Of a stretch of DNA of 64,000 nucleotides, positions 34,442 to 44,933 are shown one piece after another. Each line of letters begins with the position of its first letter. Position 1 is the stretch's first letter. The stretch is taken from NCBI RefSeq assembly GCF_024029335.1, contig NZ_CP097116.1:1240001-1304000 (forward strand). The letters are read 5' to 3'. A model generated the notes under the pieces. That model was not told where the DNA came from. It made no database searches and saw only the letters and a program-made list of their open reading frames with translations. The DNA is from Fructilactobacillus myrtifloralis (GTDB lineage Bacteria > Bacillota > Bacilli > Lactobacillales > Lactobacillaceae). Both the position numbers and the translations under genes were made by a program.

Positions 34442-35590
34442 CTAGTTCTTCGGAAGTTCTTGGTTATGGTTCACGGATTCGTGGTTAGTAAAGAACGATC
34501 CGTCTTGGCCGACTTCTTCGTTAGAATTAATTTTTTGTTGTGTTGGCGTTAACTCATCTTCAGGTGGTAAATCAAGTGATTCCCGAATTTGATTAGAGAC
34601 CTTCAGTAATTCTCGATCGGGAGCAACTTGGTAACTAATCCCATCGACCATTGCGTCATCACATTGCAAAGCCGTTTGCTTCAAATTCTTAGCCGCATCT
34701 CGATAACTACCGGCAATCGTAATCATGTCATTGAAAGTTAAATCGGTTTGGAGATTGCCCTTCAAACTGTTTAAAATTTCACCGTACCGCGAAACGTTTC
34801 CAATCGAGAGTCCCTTTTGGAGGACGGCGTTGAGAACTTGACGTTGCCGAATTTGGCGCCCGTAATCACCGAGGGGATCTTGATAGCGCATCCGGGTGTA
34901 TTGTAAGGCGGTTTGGCCGTTCATGTGCTCGGTCTTACCCTTTTTCACGCTAATGCCTTCGTAGTCAAATGTGAGGTTCGGAGTGATGTCAACTCCACCC
35001 ACCGCGTTCACCATTTGCTTGATCCCTTTCATGTTGACAACAGCGTAGAAGTCTACGGGAACGTTAAACAGTTTGTGGACGACTTCTGTAGCGGAATCTG
35101 CTCCCCCAATGGTATAAGCCGCATTAATCTTTTCATACGGCTGTGAATCTCCAGGGACCACGACCTTGGTATCTCTAGGGATACTTGTAAAGGTGGTTTT
35201 CTTGGTGTTCGGATTAACTGTGGCGAGAATCATGGAATCCGTCCGGCCCTTATCCTTCCGACCTAACTCCCCGGTATCCGTTCCCATCAGTAACACCGTA
35301 AAGGGTTTCCGCTGTTTAATGATTTTAGAGACGTCGCGGGAGTTTTTGGCGCTCGAATACGTAGAGTCTAACGTCGAGGACACCCGCTGGTACTGCAGAA
35401 AGGCGAATCCCAAAAGGAGTAGGGCGGCTCCGAGTAAGCCGGCCATCCATTTCCACGCGCGCGGATGCCATTCGACCGCGTTTGGATCCGGTTTTGGTCC
35501 GGACTTTGGTGGTTTTGGTGGTTCGGATTGGTTCATAAAGTGGTTGCGACCAGCTCTTCCGGTTGGTTGTTGCTTTCCGTTGTTTGTCAT
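34442..35590 (-). CDS. LytR-CpsA-Psr (LCP) family glycopolymer transferase
   Basis: A 382-residue membrane-anchored protein. A Pro-rich cytoplasmic N-terminus is followed by one helix (about 49-68, WMAGLLGAALLLLGFAFL) and an extracellular LCP domain with LLMGTDTGE, SIPRDTKV, KINAAYTIGG and the Arg-rich QIRQRQVL. The tail is hydrophilic. LCP enzymes attach teichoic acids or other polymers to peptidoglycan from a lipid-linked precursor. The minus-strand start lies behind GAGGGTTAAC. It has its own promoter and terminator. Confidence 0.94.
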   Translation of the reverse strand: MTNNGKQQPTGRAGRNHFMNQSEPPKPPKSGPKPDPNAVEWHPRAWKWMAGLLGAALLLLGFAFLQYQRVSSTLDSTYSSAKNSRDVSKIIKQRKPFTVLLMGTDTGELGRKDKGRTDSMILATVNPNTKKTTFTSIPRDTKVVVPGDSQPYEKINAAYTIGGADSATEVVHKLFNVPVDFYAVVNMKGIKQMVNAVGGVDITPNLTFDYEGISVKKGKTEHMNGQTALQYTRMRYQDPLGDYGRQIRQRQVLNAVLQKGLSIGNVSRYGEILNSLKGNLQTDLTFNDMITIAGSYRDAAKNLKQTALQCDDAMVDGISYQVAPDRELLKVSNQIRESLDLPPEDELTPTQQKINSNEEVGQDGSFFTNHESVNHNQELPKN

Positions 35591-35629
35591 GTTAACCCTC
35601 GTTTTTATATCAGTCTGGTTAACATTATA
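35591..35629 (-). promoter_or_regulatory. LCP promoter with inverted repeat
   Basis: On the minus strand a TATAAT (35624-35629) stands 33 nt before the start. Between them GTTAACC (35591-35597) and GGTTAAC (35617-35623) form a 7-bp inverted repeat with a 19-bp gap, so it could be an operator or a hairpin in the 5' UTR. Confidence 0.5.
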
Positions 35630-35760
35630 AACTATTCATGGAAGCGCCGACGGATAATTAAATAATTTAAGGAATTTTTTACAATTAAATCGTTAATAGG
35701 GGTTTATGGGGGTATGTTAAGATGGAAAGAAATCAGTTTTTATCGGGGAGGGAACCGCAG

Positions 35761-36432
35761 ATGACCAAGTTAGTTTTGATTCGCCATGGCGAGAGTATTG
35801 CTAACCAACAACACGTTTTTACGGGGTGGAATGACGTGGCGTTGACGGAGCAGGGGCAACGGGAAGCAGTTGCAGCGGGGGCCAAACTTAACCAGTTACA
35901 CCTTGCGTTTGGAGCGGTGCACACCTCCTATTTAAAACGGGCCATTCAATCGGCCAATATCGTGTTAGACGAACTAGATCAACTGTGGATTCCCCAGTAT
36001 AAAACGTGGCGGCTAAACGAACGTCACTACGGTGCGTTACGGGGCCGGAAGAAACCAGTGGTCCGAGAAGAAGTCGGGGAGGACCAGTTCATGCAGTGGC
36101 GCCGGAGTTTTACCGCTGTGCCCCCGCGATTAGACTGGGTCACACCCAAGCGGCGCTACGCTCGCATTGGGGTCCGCGAACCGCGGGCTGAGAGCCTCCA
36201 AATGGCCTACGAGCGCTTGATACCATACTGGCAGGATCAGTTGGCCCCGCGGCTGTTACAGCACCAAAATCAACTGGTAGTCGCGCACGGTAGTTCGCTG
36301 CGGGCCCTCATCAAGTATCTCGAGCAACTGTCCGATGATGCAATTGATGGGGTAGAAGTGCCCAACGCCGAACCGATTGTTTACACCTTAGATGAGCACC
36401 TGCACATTCAGCAGAAACAAATTTTGGCATAA
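35761..36432 (+). CDS. gpmA: 2,3-bisphosphoglycerate-dependent phosphoglycerate mutase homologue
   Basis: A 223-residue histidine phosphatase-superfamily protein close to glycolytic dPGM. It has the phosphohistidine motif [10 protein letters not shown] (H8-like position), [31 protein letters not shown] with the acid residue, and the second histidine in [12 protein letters not shown]. Some conserved residues differ from typical GpmA (HGSS rather than [12 protein letters not shown] rather than GALQGLNK), so this may be a divergent paralogue. ATG 35761 is preceded by GGGGAGGGAA; the upstream ATG at 35722 lacks one. Confidence 0.88.
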   Translation: MTKLVLIRHGESIANQQHVFTGWNDVALTEQGQREAVAAGAKLNQLHLAFGAVHTSYLKRAIQSANIVLDELDQLWIPQYKTWRLNERHYGALRGRKKPVVREEVGEDQFMQWRRSFTAVPPRLDWVTPKRRYARIGVREPRAESLQMAYERLIPYWQDQLAPRLLQHQNQLVVAHGSSLRALIKYLEQLSDDAIDGVEVPNAEPIVYTLDEHLHIQQKQILA

Positions 36433-36471
36433 AAAAAGCACGGATCTGCAATTTGCAGGTTCGTGCTTTTT
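36432..36471. terminator. Bidirectional terminator between gpmA and pepC
   Basis: AAAAAAGCACG and CGTGCTTTTT with inner CTGCAAA/TTTGCAG arms form a stem between two convergent genes. Confidence 0.92.
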
Positions 36472-36481
36472 AAATGACTAC

Positions 36482-37816
36482 CTAGGCCAATGTTCCCATT
36501 GGATCCCATGGAGCAAGGACCGTTGGCGTTTGGGCTTGTTCTTGCCGTTCTTGATCAGTTAGGTATTTCTTGTTGATGACAACTTGGTAAACAAATTCAC
36601 TGAACCAGGTGTCACTCATGACGAAGTATCCCTTGGTTCCAACCTTGTTGCCCCAACTATTTTCAACCTTCCACTTGGTTGGTTGGCCGTCCACGAGGTC
36701 AACTCCGGTGATCACCATGGCGTGATCCATGACGCTTTCTCCGTAATCTAGTCGTTCGGCCTTACTCATGCTCATGTCAGTTTGCATCAGTTCATCCACG
36801 TGGTACAGGTTTGGATCCATTAAACCGTTTTTCCGGTCACTTGCTTGACCGACGTCACTTCCAAACCAAACCGTTTCGCCGGCTTGGAGTTGTTTAATCG
36901 TGAGTTCCTTTAAGCGTTCGATTGGCAGGTTATAGTGTTTGATTGGTTGGCCACCAACCACGTTCCCCAGCATTTCCACCGTGTAAGTTTCGTGAAATGG
37001 TTTATCGTCCGTGGGGGAGTTGATGATGGAGACGTAGTCATCAAGGTTGATGTTTACGTATTTTTGGAAGAAGGTCAGGGGAGTGAGGTGTTGTTCAATG
37101 TGATAGTGATTATCAGCATCGCGATACTCAAAGGTAAAGTCAGTTACTGGCTTACCAAAGGCGTACACCAACATCCGGTAAATTTCGTTTAACATGTCAT
37201 CTTTTTTCGCGTTAATGATTTCAGCACTTTGTCCAGACTGAACCAACTTGCGTAAGGCGATGGCATCGTGGCGGAGTTGGGTGTTTAAAGCAGCGTTAAG
37301 TTCACTCGAATTATCACTGCTAGCGGTTTCGGCCATGGCAGCCTTTGGCACCACCCCATACTTAGCAATCAGGGCGGCAATCATATCCCACTGGCCCCCG
37401 TCTTGTTGGGGAGTTTGCAACAGAAAGTTGACCTTCCGATCAGTTAATGGTTGGTCCGCTGTCTTTAAAACGTTATTTAAGAAGTAGTTCGCTTTTTCAA
37501 ACTTATCCCAAAAGAAGAGGTAAACCTGGGAAAGTTCAAAGTCCTTCGGTACGTTAAAGTTGCCTTCGACCTTCGACCGGAGCGTGTTTAGAGCGGCGAA
37601 AAGCCAGCACCGGCCACTGCGTTTTTGGTCGGAAACGGCTTGATTAGAAACATCCACAGAAAAGATGGGATCCAACTGGTCGTTTGCTTCGTAATCAGCG
37701 GCGGATGAAAGGATGCCGTTGTGGGTGACGGCCCGGCTTAAGACGTCTGCGTCGGGGTGGTTGTTTAAGTTGTTTTGATATCTTTCAATGTTTTGTGGTT
37801 CAATTGCTTTGTCCAT
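36482..37816 (-). CDS. pepC: Aminopeptidase C (bleomycin hydrolase family)
   Basis: A cytoplasmic papain-like aminopeptidase of 444 residues that releases N-terminal amino acids from peptides. The catalytic Cys is C70 in QKRSGRCWLFA, the His is in DHAMVITGVD, and the Asn in KVENSWG. Length matches lactic acid bacterial PepC. It works downstream of DtpT-type peptide uptake. GGAGG precedes the start. rpiA lies 50 nt upstream on the same strand, so the two may share a transcript. Confidence 0.97.
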   Translation of the reverse strand: MDKAIEPQNIERYQNNLNNHPDADVLSRAVTHNGILSSAADYEANDQLDPIFSVDVSNQAVSDQKRSGRCWLFAALNTLRSKVEGNFNVPKDFELSQVYLFFWDKFEKANYFLNNVLKTADQPLTDRKVNFLLQTPQQDGGQWDMIAALIAKYGVVPKAAMAETASSDNSSELNAALNTQLRHDAIALRKLVQSGQSAEIINAKKDDMLNEIYRMLVYAFGKPVTDFTFEYRDADNHYHIEQHLTPLTFFQKYVNINLDDYVSIINSPTDDKPFHETYTVEMLGNVVGGQPIKHYNLPIERLKELTIKQLQAGETVWFGSDVGQASDRKNGLMDPNLYHVDELMQTDMSMSKAERLDYGESVMDHAMVITGVDLVDGQPTKWKVENSWGNKVGTKGYFVMSDTWFSEFVYQVVINKKYLTDQERQEQAQTPTVLAPWDPMGTLA

Positions 37817-37866
37817 TGTGTAACCTCCATTACATAGTTGCGATTAGTATAACTCATTTGCAAGCA

Positions 37867-38553
37867 TTAGCGGACGTTAATGACCTCCGGACCTTGTTCG
37901 TGCTGCACAATAATGGTGTTCACCATGTTCAAGAAGAGGCCGTGTTCAATGATCCCAACCAGGGGATTTAGTTGGTTAGCTAATCGAATGGGGTCGGTGA
38001 GGGGATCTAGGTACAAATCGATAATATAGTTGTTAGAATCGGTGGTCACAAATTCACCCGCCGGATTTTTGCGGAGGCGGGGATGCAGATCCATCTGTGC
38101 TAAGCGCCGTTCGAGTTGTCTGCTGCCGTAAGGGATGACCTCGACGGGCACCGGATAGTTAAAGGCTTCGACCATTTTGCTTTCGTCAACGATCCACATG
38201 TTTTTGGTAGAGTTGGTAGCGACAATCTTTTCCATTAAATGGGAAGCACCGCCACCCTTAATCCCTTGGTACTGGACATCAATTTGATCTGCGCCGTCAA
38301 TCGTAAGGTCGATGTGATCGACTTCATCAACGGTTTTTAACGGAATTCCTAATTGTGCAGCGTGCTTACGGGTGGCGTGGGAAGTTGGTACGCCAATAAT
38401 GTTTAACCCGGTTTGAACTCGTTTGCCGAGGGCTTCGACCATGTACCACATGGTGGAGCCACTTCCGATTCCGATGACCATCCCATCTTCAATGTATTGG
38501 ACCGCTTCTTGGCCAACTTGTGCTTTTTGGTGTTTAATTGCTTCGCTATCCAT
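37867..38553 (-). CDS. rpiA: Ribose-5-phosphate isomerase A
   Basis: It interconverts ribose 5-phosphate and ribulose 5-phosphate in pentose metabolism. The 228 residues contain GIGSGSTM (about 28-35), [18 protein letters not shown] and VDESK, which form the active site of RpiA. It starts behind AAGGGGA. It is divergent from dut, with 145 bp between starts, and lies upstream of pepC on the same strand. Confidence 0.96.
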   Translation of the reverse strand: MDSEAIKHQKAQVGQEAVQYIEDGMVIGIGSGSTMWYMVEALGKRVQTGLNIIGVPTSHATRKHAAQLGIPLKTVDEVDHIDLTIDGADQIDVQYQGIKGGGASHLMEKIVATNSTKNMWIVDESKMVEAFNYPVPVEVIPYGSRQLERRLAQMDLHPRLRKNPAGEFVTTDSNNYIIDLYLDPLTDPIRLANQLNPLVGIIEHGLFLNMVNTIIVQHEQGPEVINVR

Positions 38554-38598
38554 TGACTGTCCCCTTAATCAACCATATAATTTACAATTCAGTCTTTA

Positions 38599-38627
38599 AT
38601 TTTCCATTGCTTTTTTCCATTTGTCAA
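38599..38627 (-). promoter_or_regulatory. Promoter of rpiA
   Basis: On the minus strand TTGACA (38622-38627) stands 17 bp from GAAAAT (38599-38604). The -10 is weak. Confidence 0.55.
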
Positions 38628-38651
38628 GTAATGTTGAAATGCGCTAAATAC

Positions 38652-38660
38652 TGTTAGAAT
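38652..38660 (+). promoter_or_regulatory. Extended -10 promoter of dut-radA
   Basis: TGTTAGAAT is an extended -10 element, with a TTGAAA (38634-38639) at a short 15-bp spacing. Confidence 0.5.
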
Positions 38661-38698
38661 GGTAGTATCCAATTATGAAAAGGTGAGGAGTTTTGTCA

Positions 38699-39235
38699 AT
38701 GAAACGAGGGTTTGAATTTGTCACAAGCGCAGCCCAAGCCGGCTTAAAATTACCGCAACGTGCCACCAAGCAAGCGGCGGGGTATGACCTGGCTAGTTCC
38801 CAAACGGTCGTGTTACCGTCCGTGTGGAAATTGGGGTTATTGCGGGCGCTCAAGCTGATCCGGAAGGGACGACAGCTAACCACGGCGGAGAGTGCGGCAG
38901 CGAGCGCGGATCTACAGCCCTACCTGGTTCCAACCGGAATAAAGGCTTATATGCAGCCAAACGAAGTCCTAATCATTGCCAACCGGTCCAGTAATCCGTT
39001 GAAACGGAACCTGATTCTTCCCAATGGAATTGGAGTGATTGACGCTGACTACTATAATAATGCTAACAACGAAGGCGAAATCTTCGTGCAACTAATCAAC
39101 TGGGGAATTGGTGACCGAACGATTCACAAGGGCGATCGGATTGCCCAGGGAATTTTCATGCCCTACTTACTGGCTGACCAGGAGGCCGCACCAACGGCCA
39201 CTAGAACCGGAGGCTTTGGTTCGTCTGGGGATTAG
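38699..39235 (+). CDS. dut: dUTP diphosphatase
   Basis: A trimeric dUTPase that hydrolyses dUTP to dUMP, keeping uracil out of DNA. The 178 residues show [28 protein letters not shown] and the C-terminal arm [10 protein letters not shown] that covers the active site. A 30-residue insertion (about 40-75, charged and Ala-rich) after the first motif makes it longer than the usual 145-150 residues; I believe similar insertions occur in other lactic acid bacteria. ATG 38699 is 8 nt from GAGGAG, whereas TTG 38693 is too close. Confidence 0.93.
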   Translation: MKRGFEFVTSAAQAGLKLPQRATKQAAGYDLASSQTVVLPSVWKLGLLRALKLIRKGRQLTTAESAAASADLQPYLVPTGIKAYMQPNEVLIIANRSSNPLKRNLILPNGIGVIDADYYNNANNEGEIFVQLINWGIGDRTIHKGDRIAQGIFMPYLLADQEAAPTATRTGGFGSSGD

Positions 39236-39249
39236 AAAGGAAACAAGTT

Positions 39250-40632
39250 ATGAGTAAAACCACCACTCAATTTGTGTGTACAAACTGTGGGTACATTTCT
39301 CCCAGTTACTTAGGTCGTTGTCCTAACTGTGGGGAGTGGAATACGTTTACAGAAGAAACAAAGGCCAAGTCCGACCCAGCTAGTGGAGCAAAGACCCGGG
39401 TTTCTCTGCACGGCAACCGGGTGACGCCACAACTGATTACCGAGGTAGATGCCCAGGATGCGCCCCGCTATCAGATTCAATCCGCAGAGCTAAACCGGGT
39501 TCTCGGGGGTGGAATTGTGCCGGGTTCCCTTGTTTTAATTGGGGGCGATCCCGGCATTGGCAAGTCGACCTTACTCCTGCAAGTGTCTGGTCAGTTAGCG
39601 ATGCTCGGCAAACGGGTGTTGTACGTGACTGGAGAAGAAAGTGCGGACCAGGTGAAAATGCGTGCTGACCGCTTGCACATCACCACGAACGAGCGGGTAT
39701 ATGTCTTTCCAGAAACCGACATGACGGCGGTTCGGGATGCCATTGCTGATTTAAAGCCGGACGTTGTCATCGTGGATTCGGTCCAAACCATGCAGGAGGG
39801 CGACGTTGACTCAGCGATTGGGTCGGTCTCACAGGTTCGGGGGGTCACCACTGACTTGATGGGGATTGCAAAGACCAATAACATCACCGTCTTTATCGTG
39901 GGGCACGTCACCAAAGGCGGTGCGCTCGCGGGGCCAAAAACCCTGGAACACATGGTAGATACGGTGCTCTATTTTGAAGGCGATAAGCACCATTCGTACC
40001 GTCTGTTGCGGGCGGTTAAGAACCGGTTTGGGTCAACCAACGAACTCGGCATTTTTGAAATGGCCGATCAGGGATTGCAAGAGGTGCAAAACCCCTCAGA
40101 AATTTTTCTGGAGGAACGGTTGAAAAATGCAACCGGTTCGGCCATTGTGGTGGCCATGGAAGGAACTCGGCCCATTTTGGTTGAACTCCAGGCCCTCATC
40201 ACGCCGTCAGTCTTTGGGAACGCCCAACGAACGGCGACCGGTGTGGATCGCAACCGGGTGTCGTTGATCATGGCCGTGTTAGAAAAACGGGCTGGATTAC
40301 TCCTTCAAAATCAGGATGCCTACGTTAAGGCAGCGGGCGGGGTGAAGTTAAATGAACCCGCACTCGACCTAGCCATGGCCGTCAGCATTGCTTCCAGTTA
40401 TGAAAATATCAGTACGAACCCGCGTGAGTGTTACGTTGGTGAACTGGGGTTGACCGGAGAAGTCCGCCGGGTTGACCGGATCGAACAACGGATTCGCGAA
40501 GCCGCCAAACTGGGCTTTGCCCGGATTTTGGTGCCGAAGCATAGCCTGGAAGGGCTCACCGTGCCGACCGGAATTGAAGTGGTCGGAGTTACCACCCTCA
40601 AAGAGGCGTTGCAACTGGCCCTTCCCAAGTAG
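39250..40632 (+). CDS. radA: DNA repair protein RadA/Sms
   Basis: A branch-migration helicase acting in recombination and repair. The 460 residues carry an N-terminal four-cysteine zinc finger (CTNCG...CPNCG), the RecA-like ATPase with [13 protein letters not shown] (about 97-109), the RadA-specific KNRFGS motif, and a C-terminal Lon-like domain ([12 protein letters not shown]). ATG 39250 lies behind AGAAAGGAAAC. It follows dut after 14 nt, replacing the clpC-operon partner seen in Bacillus. Confidence 0.96.
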   Translation: MSKTTTQFVCTNCGYISPSYLGRCPNCGEWNTFTEETKAKSDPASGAKTRVSLHGNRVTPQLITEVDAQDAPRYQIQSAELNRVLGGGIVPGSLVLIGGDPGIGKSTLLLQVSGQLAMLGKRVLYVTGEESADQVKMRADRLHITTNERVYVFPETDMTAVRDAIADLKPDVVIVDSVQTMQEGDVDSAIGSVSQVRGVTTDLMGIAKTNNITVFIVGHVTKGGALAGPKTLEHMVDTVLYFEGDKHHSYRLLRAVKNRFGSTNELGIFEMADQGLQEVQNPSEIFLEERLKNATGSAIVVAMEGTRPILVELQALITPSVFGNAQRTATGVDRNRVSLIMAVLEKRAGLLLQNQDAYVKAAGGVKLNEPALDLAMAVSIASSYENISTNPRECYVGELGLTGEVRRVDRIEQRIREAAKLGFARILVPKHSLEGLTVPTGIEVVGVTTLKEALQLALPK

Positions 40633-40713
40633 CCGGAGGGAGCGTGGGTTTATTTTTGGCGCCATAAATTGTAAACTAAGGATAAAACTATATATAGAAA
40701 AGAGAGAATAACA

Positions 40714-42207
40714 TTGGCTAACGATAAGATTCGGGTTCGCTACGCACCCAGCCCAACCGGGCACTTACACATTGGAAACGCGCGAACTGCAATTTTCAAC
40801 TATTTATTTGCTCGGCACTATAAAGGTAAATTCATCATTCGAATTGAAGATACCGATACGAAACGCAACGTGCAAGACGGTGAGAAAAGCCAGTTAGATA
40901 ACCTAAAGTGGCTCGGAATTGACTGGGATGAAGGTCCAGACGTGGGGGGCGACTATGGTCCCTACCGCCAATCAGAACGAAAGGCAACCTACGATCCGTT
41001 AATTCAGCAATTGTTGGATGAAGGCAAAGCCTACTATTCCTACAAAACAGAGGAAGAACTCGAAGCAGAACGGGAAGAACAGCGGGCCCGTGGGGTAATG
41101 CCGCACTATGAATATGAATACGCGGGGATGACACCGGAAGAACAGCAAGCAGCGATGGACGCGGCCGAAGCCAAGGGCTTAAAGCCAGTGATCCGGTTCC
41201 GGGTCCCGAAACACCAAACCTACGAATGGGATGACATGGTGAAGGGGCACGTTTCCTTTGACTCAGATACCATCGGGGGCGACTTCGTCATCGTAAAACG
41301 GGACGGAATGCCGACCTATAACTTTGCGGTTGTAGCTGATGATCACAACATGGCCATTAGTCACATTTTCCGTGGGGACGACCACGTGGCTAACACCCCC
41401 AAACAGCTAATGATTTACGAAGCCTTCGGTTGGGAGGCGCCTAAGTTCGGTCACATGAGCTTAATCATTAGTGCCGACACGGGTAAGAAACTCAGTAAGC
41501 GCGATGAAACGGTGTTGCAGTTTATTGAACAGTATCGGAACCTGGGTTACCTTCCAGATGCATTGTTCAACTTTATCGTGCTCCTTGGGTGGTCACCGGT
41601 CGGAGAAGATGAGATTTATTCTGAAAAGCAGTTCATCAAAATGTACGATGAAAAGCGGTTGAGTAAGTCCCCCGCTACCTTTGATAACAAAAAGTTGGAA
41701 TGGATTAATAACCGCTACGTGAAGGATAGTGACGAAGACGTTGTGGTTGACTTGGCCCTCCAACAACTGATTAAGGCCGGAAACCTGCCAGATAATCCGG
41801 ACGCCAAAACGATTGAATGGGCGCGGAAGTTGATTGACGTGTACCGGCGGCAAATGAGCTACATGGCCCAGATTAATGAGATGGCTGCGGTTTTCTTTAC
41901 GGAACCAGACCAGGTCGACGGCGAAGCCCTTGCCGAGTTAAACAATGACACTGCTCCGGTGGTTCTGCGCGAATTTGCGGCGAAGTTACGGGAACTGCCC
42001 CTCTTTGACAAGGTTGCCATTTTGCGGACCATCAAGGAAGTGCAAAAGGAAACGGGGATTAAGGGGCGGAAGCTCTGGATGCCGATTCGCATTGCCGTTA
42101 CCCACGAAATGGAAGGACCAGAACTACCCGAATCAATCGAATTGATTGGCCGGGAAAAAGCCCTGCAACATGTGGACCAAACCTTGGCCCAACTCGATGC
42201 AAACTAA
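40714..42207 (+). CDS. gltX: Glutamyl-tRNA synthetase
   Basis: A class I synthetase of 497 residues with [15 protein letters not shown] (HIGH motif) and KKLSKRDET (KMSKS-type). Bacilli with GatCAB usually have a non-discriminating form that also charges tRNA-Gln. Whether that applies here cannot be read from the sequence; tRNA-Gln(TTG) is at 28.2 kb and no glnS is seen. TTG 40714 is preceded by a weak site AGAGAG. A -35-like TTGTAA (40669-40674) and TATATA (40691-40696) may form its promoter. Confidence 0.95.
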   Translation: MANDKIRVRYAPSPTGHLHIGNARTAIFNYLFARHYKGKFIIRIEDTDTKRNVQDGEKSQLDNLKWLGIDWDEGPDVGGDYGPYRQSERKATYDPLIQQLLDEGKAYYSYKTEEELEAEREEQRARGVMPHYEYEYAGMTPEEQQAAMDAAEAKGLKPVIRFRVPKHQTYEWDDMVKGHVSFDSDTIGGDFVIVKRDGMPTYNFAVVADDHNMAISHIFRGDDHVANTPKQLMIYEAFGWEAPKFGHMSLIISADTGKKLSKRDETVLQFIEQYRNLGYLPDALFNFIVLLGWSPVGEDEIYSEKQFIKMYDEKRLSKSPATFDNKKLEWINNRYVKDSDEDVVVDLALQQLIKAGNLPDNPDAKTIEWARKLIDVYRRQMSYMAQINEMAAVFFTEPDQVDGEALAELNNDTAPVVLREFAAKLRELPLFDKVAILRTIKEVQKETGIKGRKLWMPIRIAVTHEMEGPELPESIELIGREKALQHVDQTLAQLDAN

Positions 42208-42225
42208 AATATTTTTTCTGCAATT

Positions 42226-42250
42226 GGTCTAGTTCACGCTAGGCCTTTTG
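42226..42250 (+). terminator. Probable terminator after gltX
   Basis: GGTCTAG and CTAGGCC form a 7-bp stem with a G-T pair, followed by TTTTG. The T run is short. Confidence 0.6.
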
Positions 42251-42274
42251 TTGTGTCAGCAGAACGAATGATTA

Positions 42275-42283
42275 TGGTATGAT
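42275..42283 (+). promoter_or_regulatory. Extended -10 promoter of cysS
   Basis: TGGTATGAT, an extended -10, lies 33 nt before the cysS start. Confidence 0.6.
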
Positions 42284-42315
42284 TGAGACTAAATAAACGA
42301 AAAGGGGTCTCCACG

Positions 42316-43728
42316 ATGAAATTACAAGTCTACAATTCACTGCACAACCAGCTCGAAACTTTTACCCCCTTAGAACCGGGGAAAGTGAAGATGTATGTCT
42401 GTGGACCGACCGTTTACAACTATATTCACATTGGAAATGCTCGGAGTGTGGTCGCATTTGATACCATTCGGCGTTATTTAGAATACCTGGGGTACGAGGT
42501 GACCTACGTTTCCAACTTTACGGACGTGGATGACAAGTTGATTAAAGCAGCCCAAGCTGAGCACGTAACGGTTCCAGAACTGGCCGATCGCTACATTCAA
42601 GCTTACTACGAAGACACGCAGGCTTTAAACGTGCAACCAGCAACGGTGAACCCCCGCGCGACGGATAACATCGCGGAGATCATTGCATTTGTCCAGGATC
42701 TAATTGAAAAGGGGTATGCCTACCAAGTCGACGGGGACGTTTACTACCGGGCTCGTCGGTTTGCTAGTTACGGGGAACTCGGACATGAGGACCTTGATAC
42801 CTTAGAACACGGCGCAAGTGAACACGTTGCGAGTGCCGAGCTCGCCAAAAAGGAGGACCCGATTGACTTTGCCCTCTGGAAGGCGGCTAAACCCGGAGAA
42901 ATTGCGTGGGACTCACCGTGGGGAGCAGGCCGGCCCGGTTGGCACATTGAGTGCTCCGTGATGGCTACTAAGTACCTCGGAAACACGATTGACATTCACG
43001 GTGGAGGCATCGACCTCGAATTTCCCCACCACGAAAACGAACGGGCACAAAGTGAGGCCAAAACCGGGCAAACCTTTGTTAAGTATTGGTTGCATAACGG
43101 TTTTGTGACCGTGGGAGCAGCGGATGAAAAAATGAGTAAGTCGCAGGGAAACTTTGTGACCGTGCATGAGTTATTGAAAACCGTGGATCCCCAAGTCCTT
43201 CGGTTGTTAATGGCAACCACGCAGTACCGGCGGCCCATCCGCTTTAGTGAGGCCGGGCTTGCTGAAGCGCAGACCAATCTGAAAAAGCTCCAGACCGCTT
43301 ACCAAAACCTGAGTTATCGGTTACAAGATGCAGAACCCGGGAGTGATTTTAAGCTGGAACAAGAGGTCCGGCAGGTGCAAGCGGACTTTCAAGATGCGAT
43401 GAACGCGGATTTTAACGTTCAAAATGGGATTGCCAGTGTGTATGAGCTTGCGAAGTTGAGCAACGTGTATGCCCAACGACCGGTCGTCTTTCAAGCCACG
43501 TTGACCTTAATGCAGCAGCGGCTAGCGGAGTTAGCGGCCATTTTTGGGATTAAGCTCGCTACCGAAGAACTAGCTGATGCGGACGTGGAAGCGCTGATTG
43601 CGGAACGGGAACAAGCCCGAGCTGACAAGGATTTTGCCCGCAGTGATGCCATTAGAGACCAGCTCCGCGACCAGGGGATTGTGTTAGAAGATACGCCCCA
43701 GGGAACGCGGTTTAGAAGGGAAAGTTAG
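42316..43728 (+). CDS. cysS: Cysteinyl-tRNA synthetase
   Basis: A class I synthetase of 470 residues with the zinc/substrate segment [10 protein letters not shown], the HIGH motif (YIHIGNAR), GWHIECS and [12 protein letters not shown] 42316 follows AAAGGGG by 8 nt; the in-frame ATG at 42283 overlaps the promoter. The next genes mrnC-rlmB-rae1-sigH-rpmG-secE-nusG follow the Bacillus order. cysE, which lies between gltX and cysS in Bacillus, is absent. Confidence 0.96.
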   Translation: MKLQVYNSLHNQLETFTPLEPGKVKMYVCGPTVYNYIHIGNARSVVAFDTIRRYLEYLGYEVTYVSNFTDVDDKLIKAAQAEHVTVPELADRYIQAYYEDTQALNVQPATVNPRATDNIAEIIAFVQDLIEKGYAYQVDGDVYYRARRFASYGELGHEDLDTLEHGASEHVASAELAKKEDPIDFALWKAAKPGEIAWDSPWGAGRPGWHIECSVMATKYLGNTIDIHGGGIDLEFPHHENERAQSEAKTGQTFVKYWLHNGFVTVGAADEKMSKSQGNFVTVHELLKTVDPQVLRLLMATTQYRRPIRFSEAGLAEAQTNLKKLQTAYQNLSYRLQDAEPGSDFKLEQEVRQVQADFQDAMNADFNVQNGIASVYELAKLSNVYAQRPVVFQATLTLMQQRLAELAAIFGIKLATEELADADVEALIAEREQARADKDFARSDAIRDQLRDQGIVLEDTPQGTRFRRES

Positions 43729-43733
43729 AATTA

Positions 43734-44159
43734 ATGAAGGATGCAGAACACAACGTGGACGTGCGCCAGTTAAACGGAATTACATTAGCCTACATGGGAG
43801 ATGCCATTTACGAAGTCGGCATTCGTCGGCACTTGATTGAAGCGGGACTAACTAAGCCAAACCGGTTACAACACCGGGCAACTCGATATGTTTCTGCCAA
43901 GGCGCAAGCGGGGTTAATTGCGTTAATGGAAGCCGATGACTGCTTAACTAGTGAAGAATGGGATTTTTATAAGCGCGGTCGAAACGCCAAGAGTTATACC
44001 CATGCCAAAAACACCAGCGTGATTACCTACCGGGTGTCCACCGGGTTTGAAGCCCTCTTTGGGTTTTTGGCTTTAACCGAACAAACAGCACGGATCACTG
44101 AGCTAACCCAGTGGTGCATTACACAAGTCGAGGCGGGGAGAGTACGATATGCCAAGTAA
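43734..44159 (+). CDS. mrnC: Mini-ribonuclease III
   Basis: A 141-residue RNase III-like nuclease without the double-stranded RNA-binding domain. It matures the ends of 23S rRNA in Bacillus. The catalytic domain shows [18 protein letters not shown] and the [10 protein letters not shown]-type second acidic helix. ATG 43734 follows GAAGGGAAAG by 5 nt after the cysS stop. It overlaps rlmB by 11 nt. Confidence 0.95.
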   Translation: MKDAEHNVDVRQLNGITLAYMGDAIYEVGIRRHLIEAGLTKPNRLQHRATRYVSAKAQAGLIALMEADDCLTSEEWDFYKRGRNAKSYTHAKNTSVITYRVSTGFEALFGFLALTEQTARITELTQWCITQVEAGRVRYAK

Positions 44160-44910
44160 GGAAACAAGTGATTTTATTATTGGACGCCATCCAGCCGTGG
44201 CGGCCCTCCGGAATCCAGCCCAAACGATTAACAAGGTTTTTTTACAGACGGGAATTAACCGTAACGACCAGACGATTCAAACAATCGTGCGGCTAGCGAA
44301 GGGGCGCCAGTTGGTGCTGGCCAATGCCCCAAAGGCCAAGTTGGATTTAATGGCAGATCATCAGAATCACCAGGGGGTCGTGGTGGCGTGTGCGGCCTTT
44401 CAGTACGCGAGCATTGATGACTTGTTTGCCAATGCTGACCAACATGAGGAACCGCCGTTTTTAGTGATGCTCGATAACGTAGCCGACCCGCATAACTTAG
44501 GGTCGATTTTACGAACCGCTGATGCTGCCGGCGTACACGGGGTCATCATCCCCAAACGACGCTCGGTCGGTTTAACGGCAACGGTGGCCAAAACTGCGGC
44601 CGGGGCAATGGAGCGGGTGCCAGTCGCTCGGGTCACGAACCTGGTTAACACGGTCCGGGAATTAAAGGACCGTGGGATGTGGGTGTTTGGCACCGAGATG
44701 CATGGGACCGATTACCGGCGTTGGGATGCTCACGGTCCCGTGACCCTCGTCATCGGAAGTGAGGGCAAGGGAATTGCCCCCCTGTTAAAGCAAAATATGG
44801 ATGAGTTACTAACCATCCCGATGATTGGAGAAATTCAAAGCTTAAACGCCTCTGTAGCGGCAGGGTTGTTAATGTATCAAGGATTTAACTCGCGCCATCC
44901 GCTTCAATAA
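44149..44910 (+). CDS. rlmB: 23S rRNA (guanosine-2'-O-)-methyltransferase RlmB (SpoU family)
   Basis: A 253-residue trefoil-knot methyltransferase. An N-terminal L30e-like substrate domain (residues about 5-85) precedes the SpoU domain with [19 protein letters not shown] and the C-terminal [19 protein letters not shown]. RlmB methylates G2251 of 23S rRNA in E. coli; the exact target here is inferred. It overlaps mrnC and abuts rae1. Confidence 0.93.
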   Translation: MPSKETSDFIIGRHPAVAALRNPAQTINKVFLQTGINRNDQTIQTIVRLAKGRQLVLANAPKAKLDLMADHQNHQGVVVACAAFQYASIDDLFANADQHEEPPFLVMLDNVADPHNLGSILRTADAAGVHGVIIPKRRSVGLTATVAKTAAGAMERVPVARVTNLVNTVRELKDRGMWVFGTEMHGTDYRRWDAHGPVTLVIGSEGKGIAPLLKQNMDELLTIPMIGEIQSLNASVAAGLLMYQGFNSRHPLQ

Positions 44911-44933
44911 TGGCGCTGGCCGAGGAGAAAATA

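Noticed and set aside
35166-35630. Plus-strand 154-residue frame opposite the LCP gene
   Set aside because: It is the reverse of a well-supported gene with all LCP motifs, has no ribosome site, and its protein is low-complexity.
37846-37863. TTGCAA/TATACT upstream of pepC as a promoter
   Set aside because: The spacing on the minus strand is only 6 bp, so it is not a usable -35/-10 pair; transcription from rpiA is more likely.
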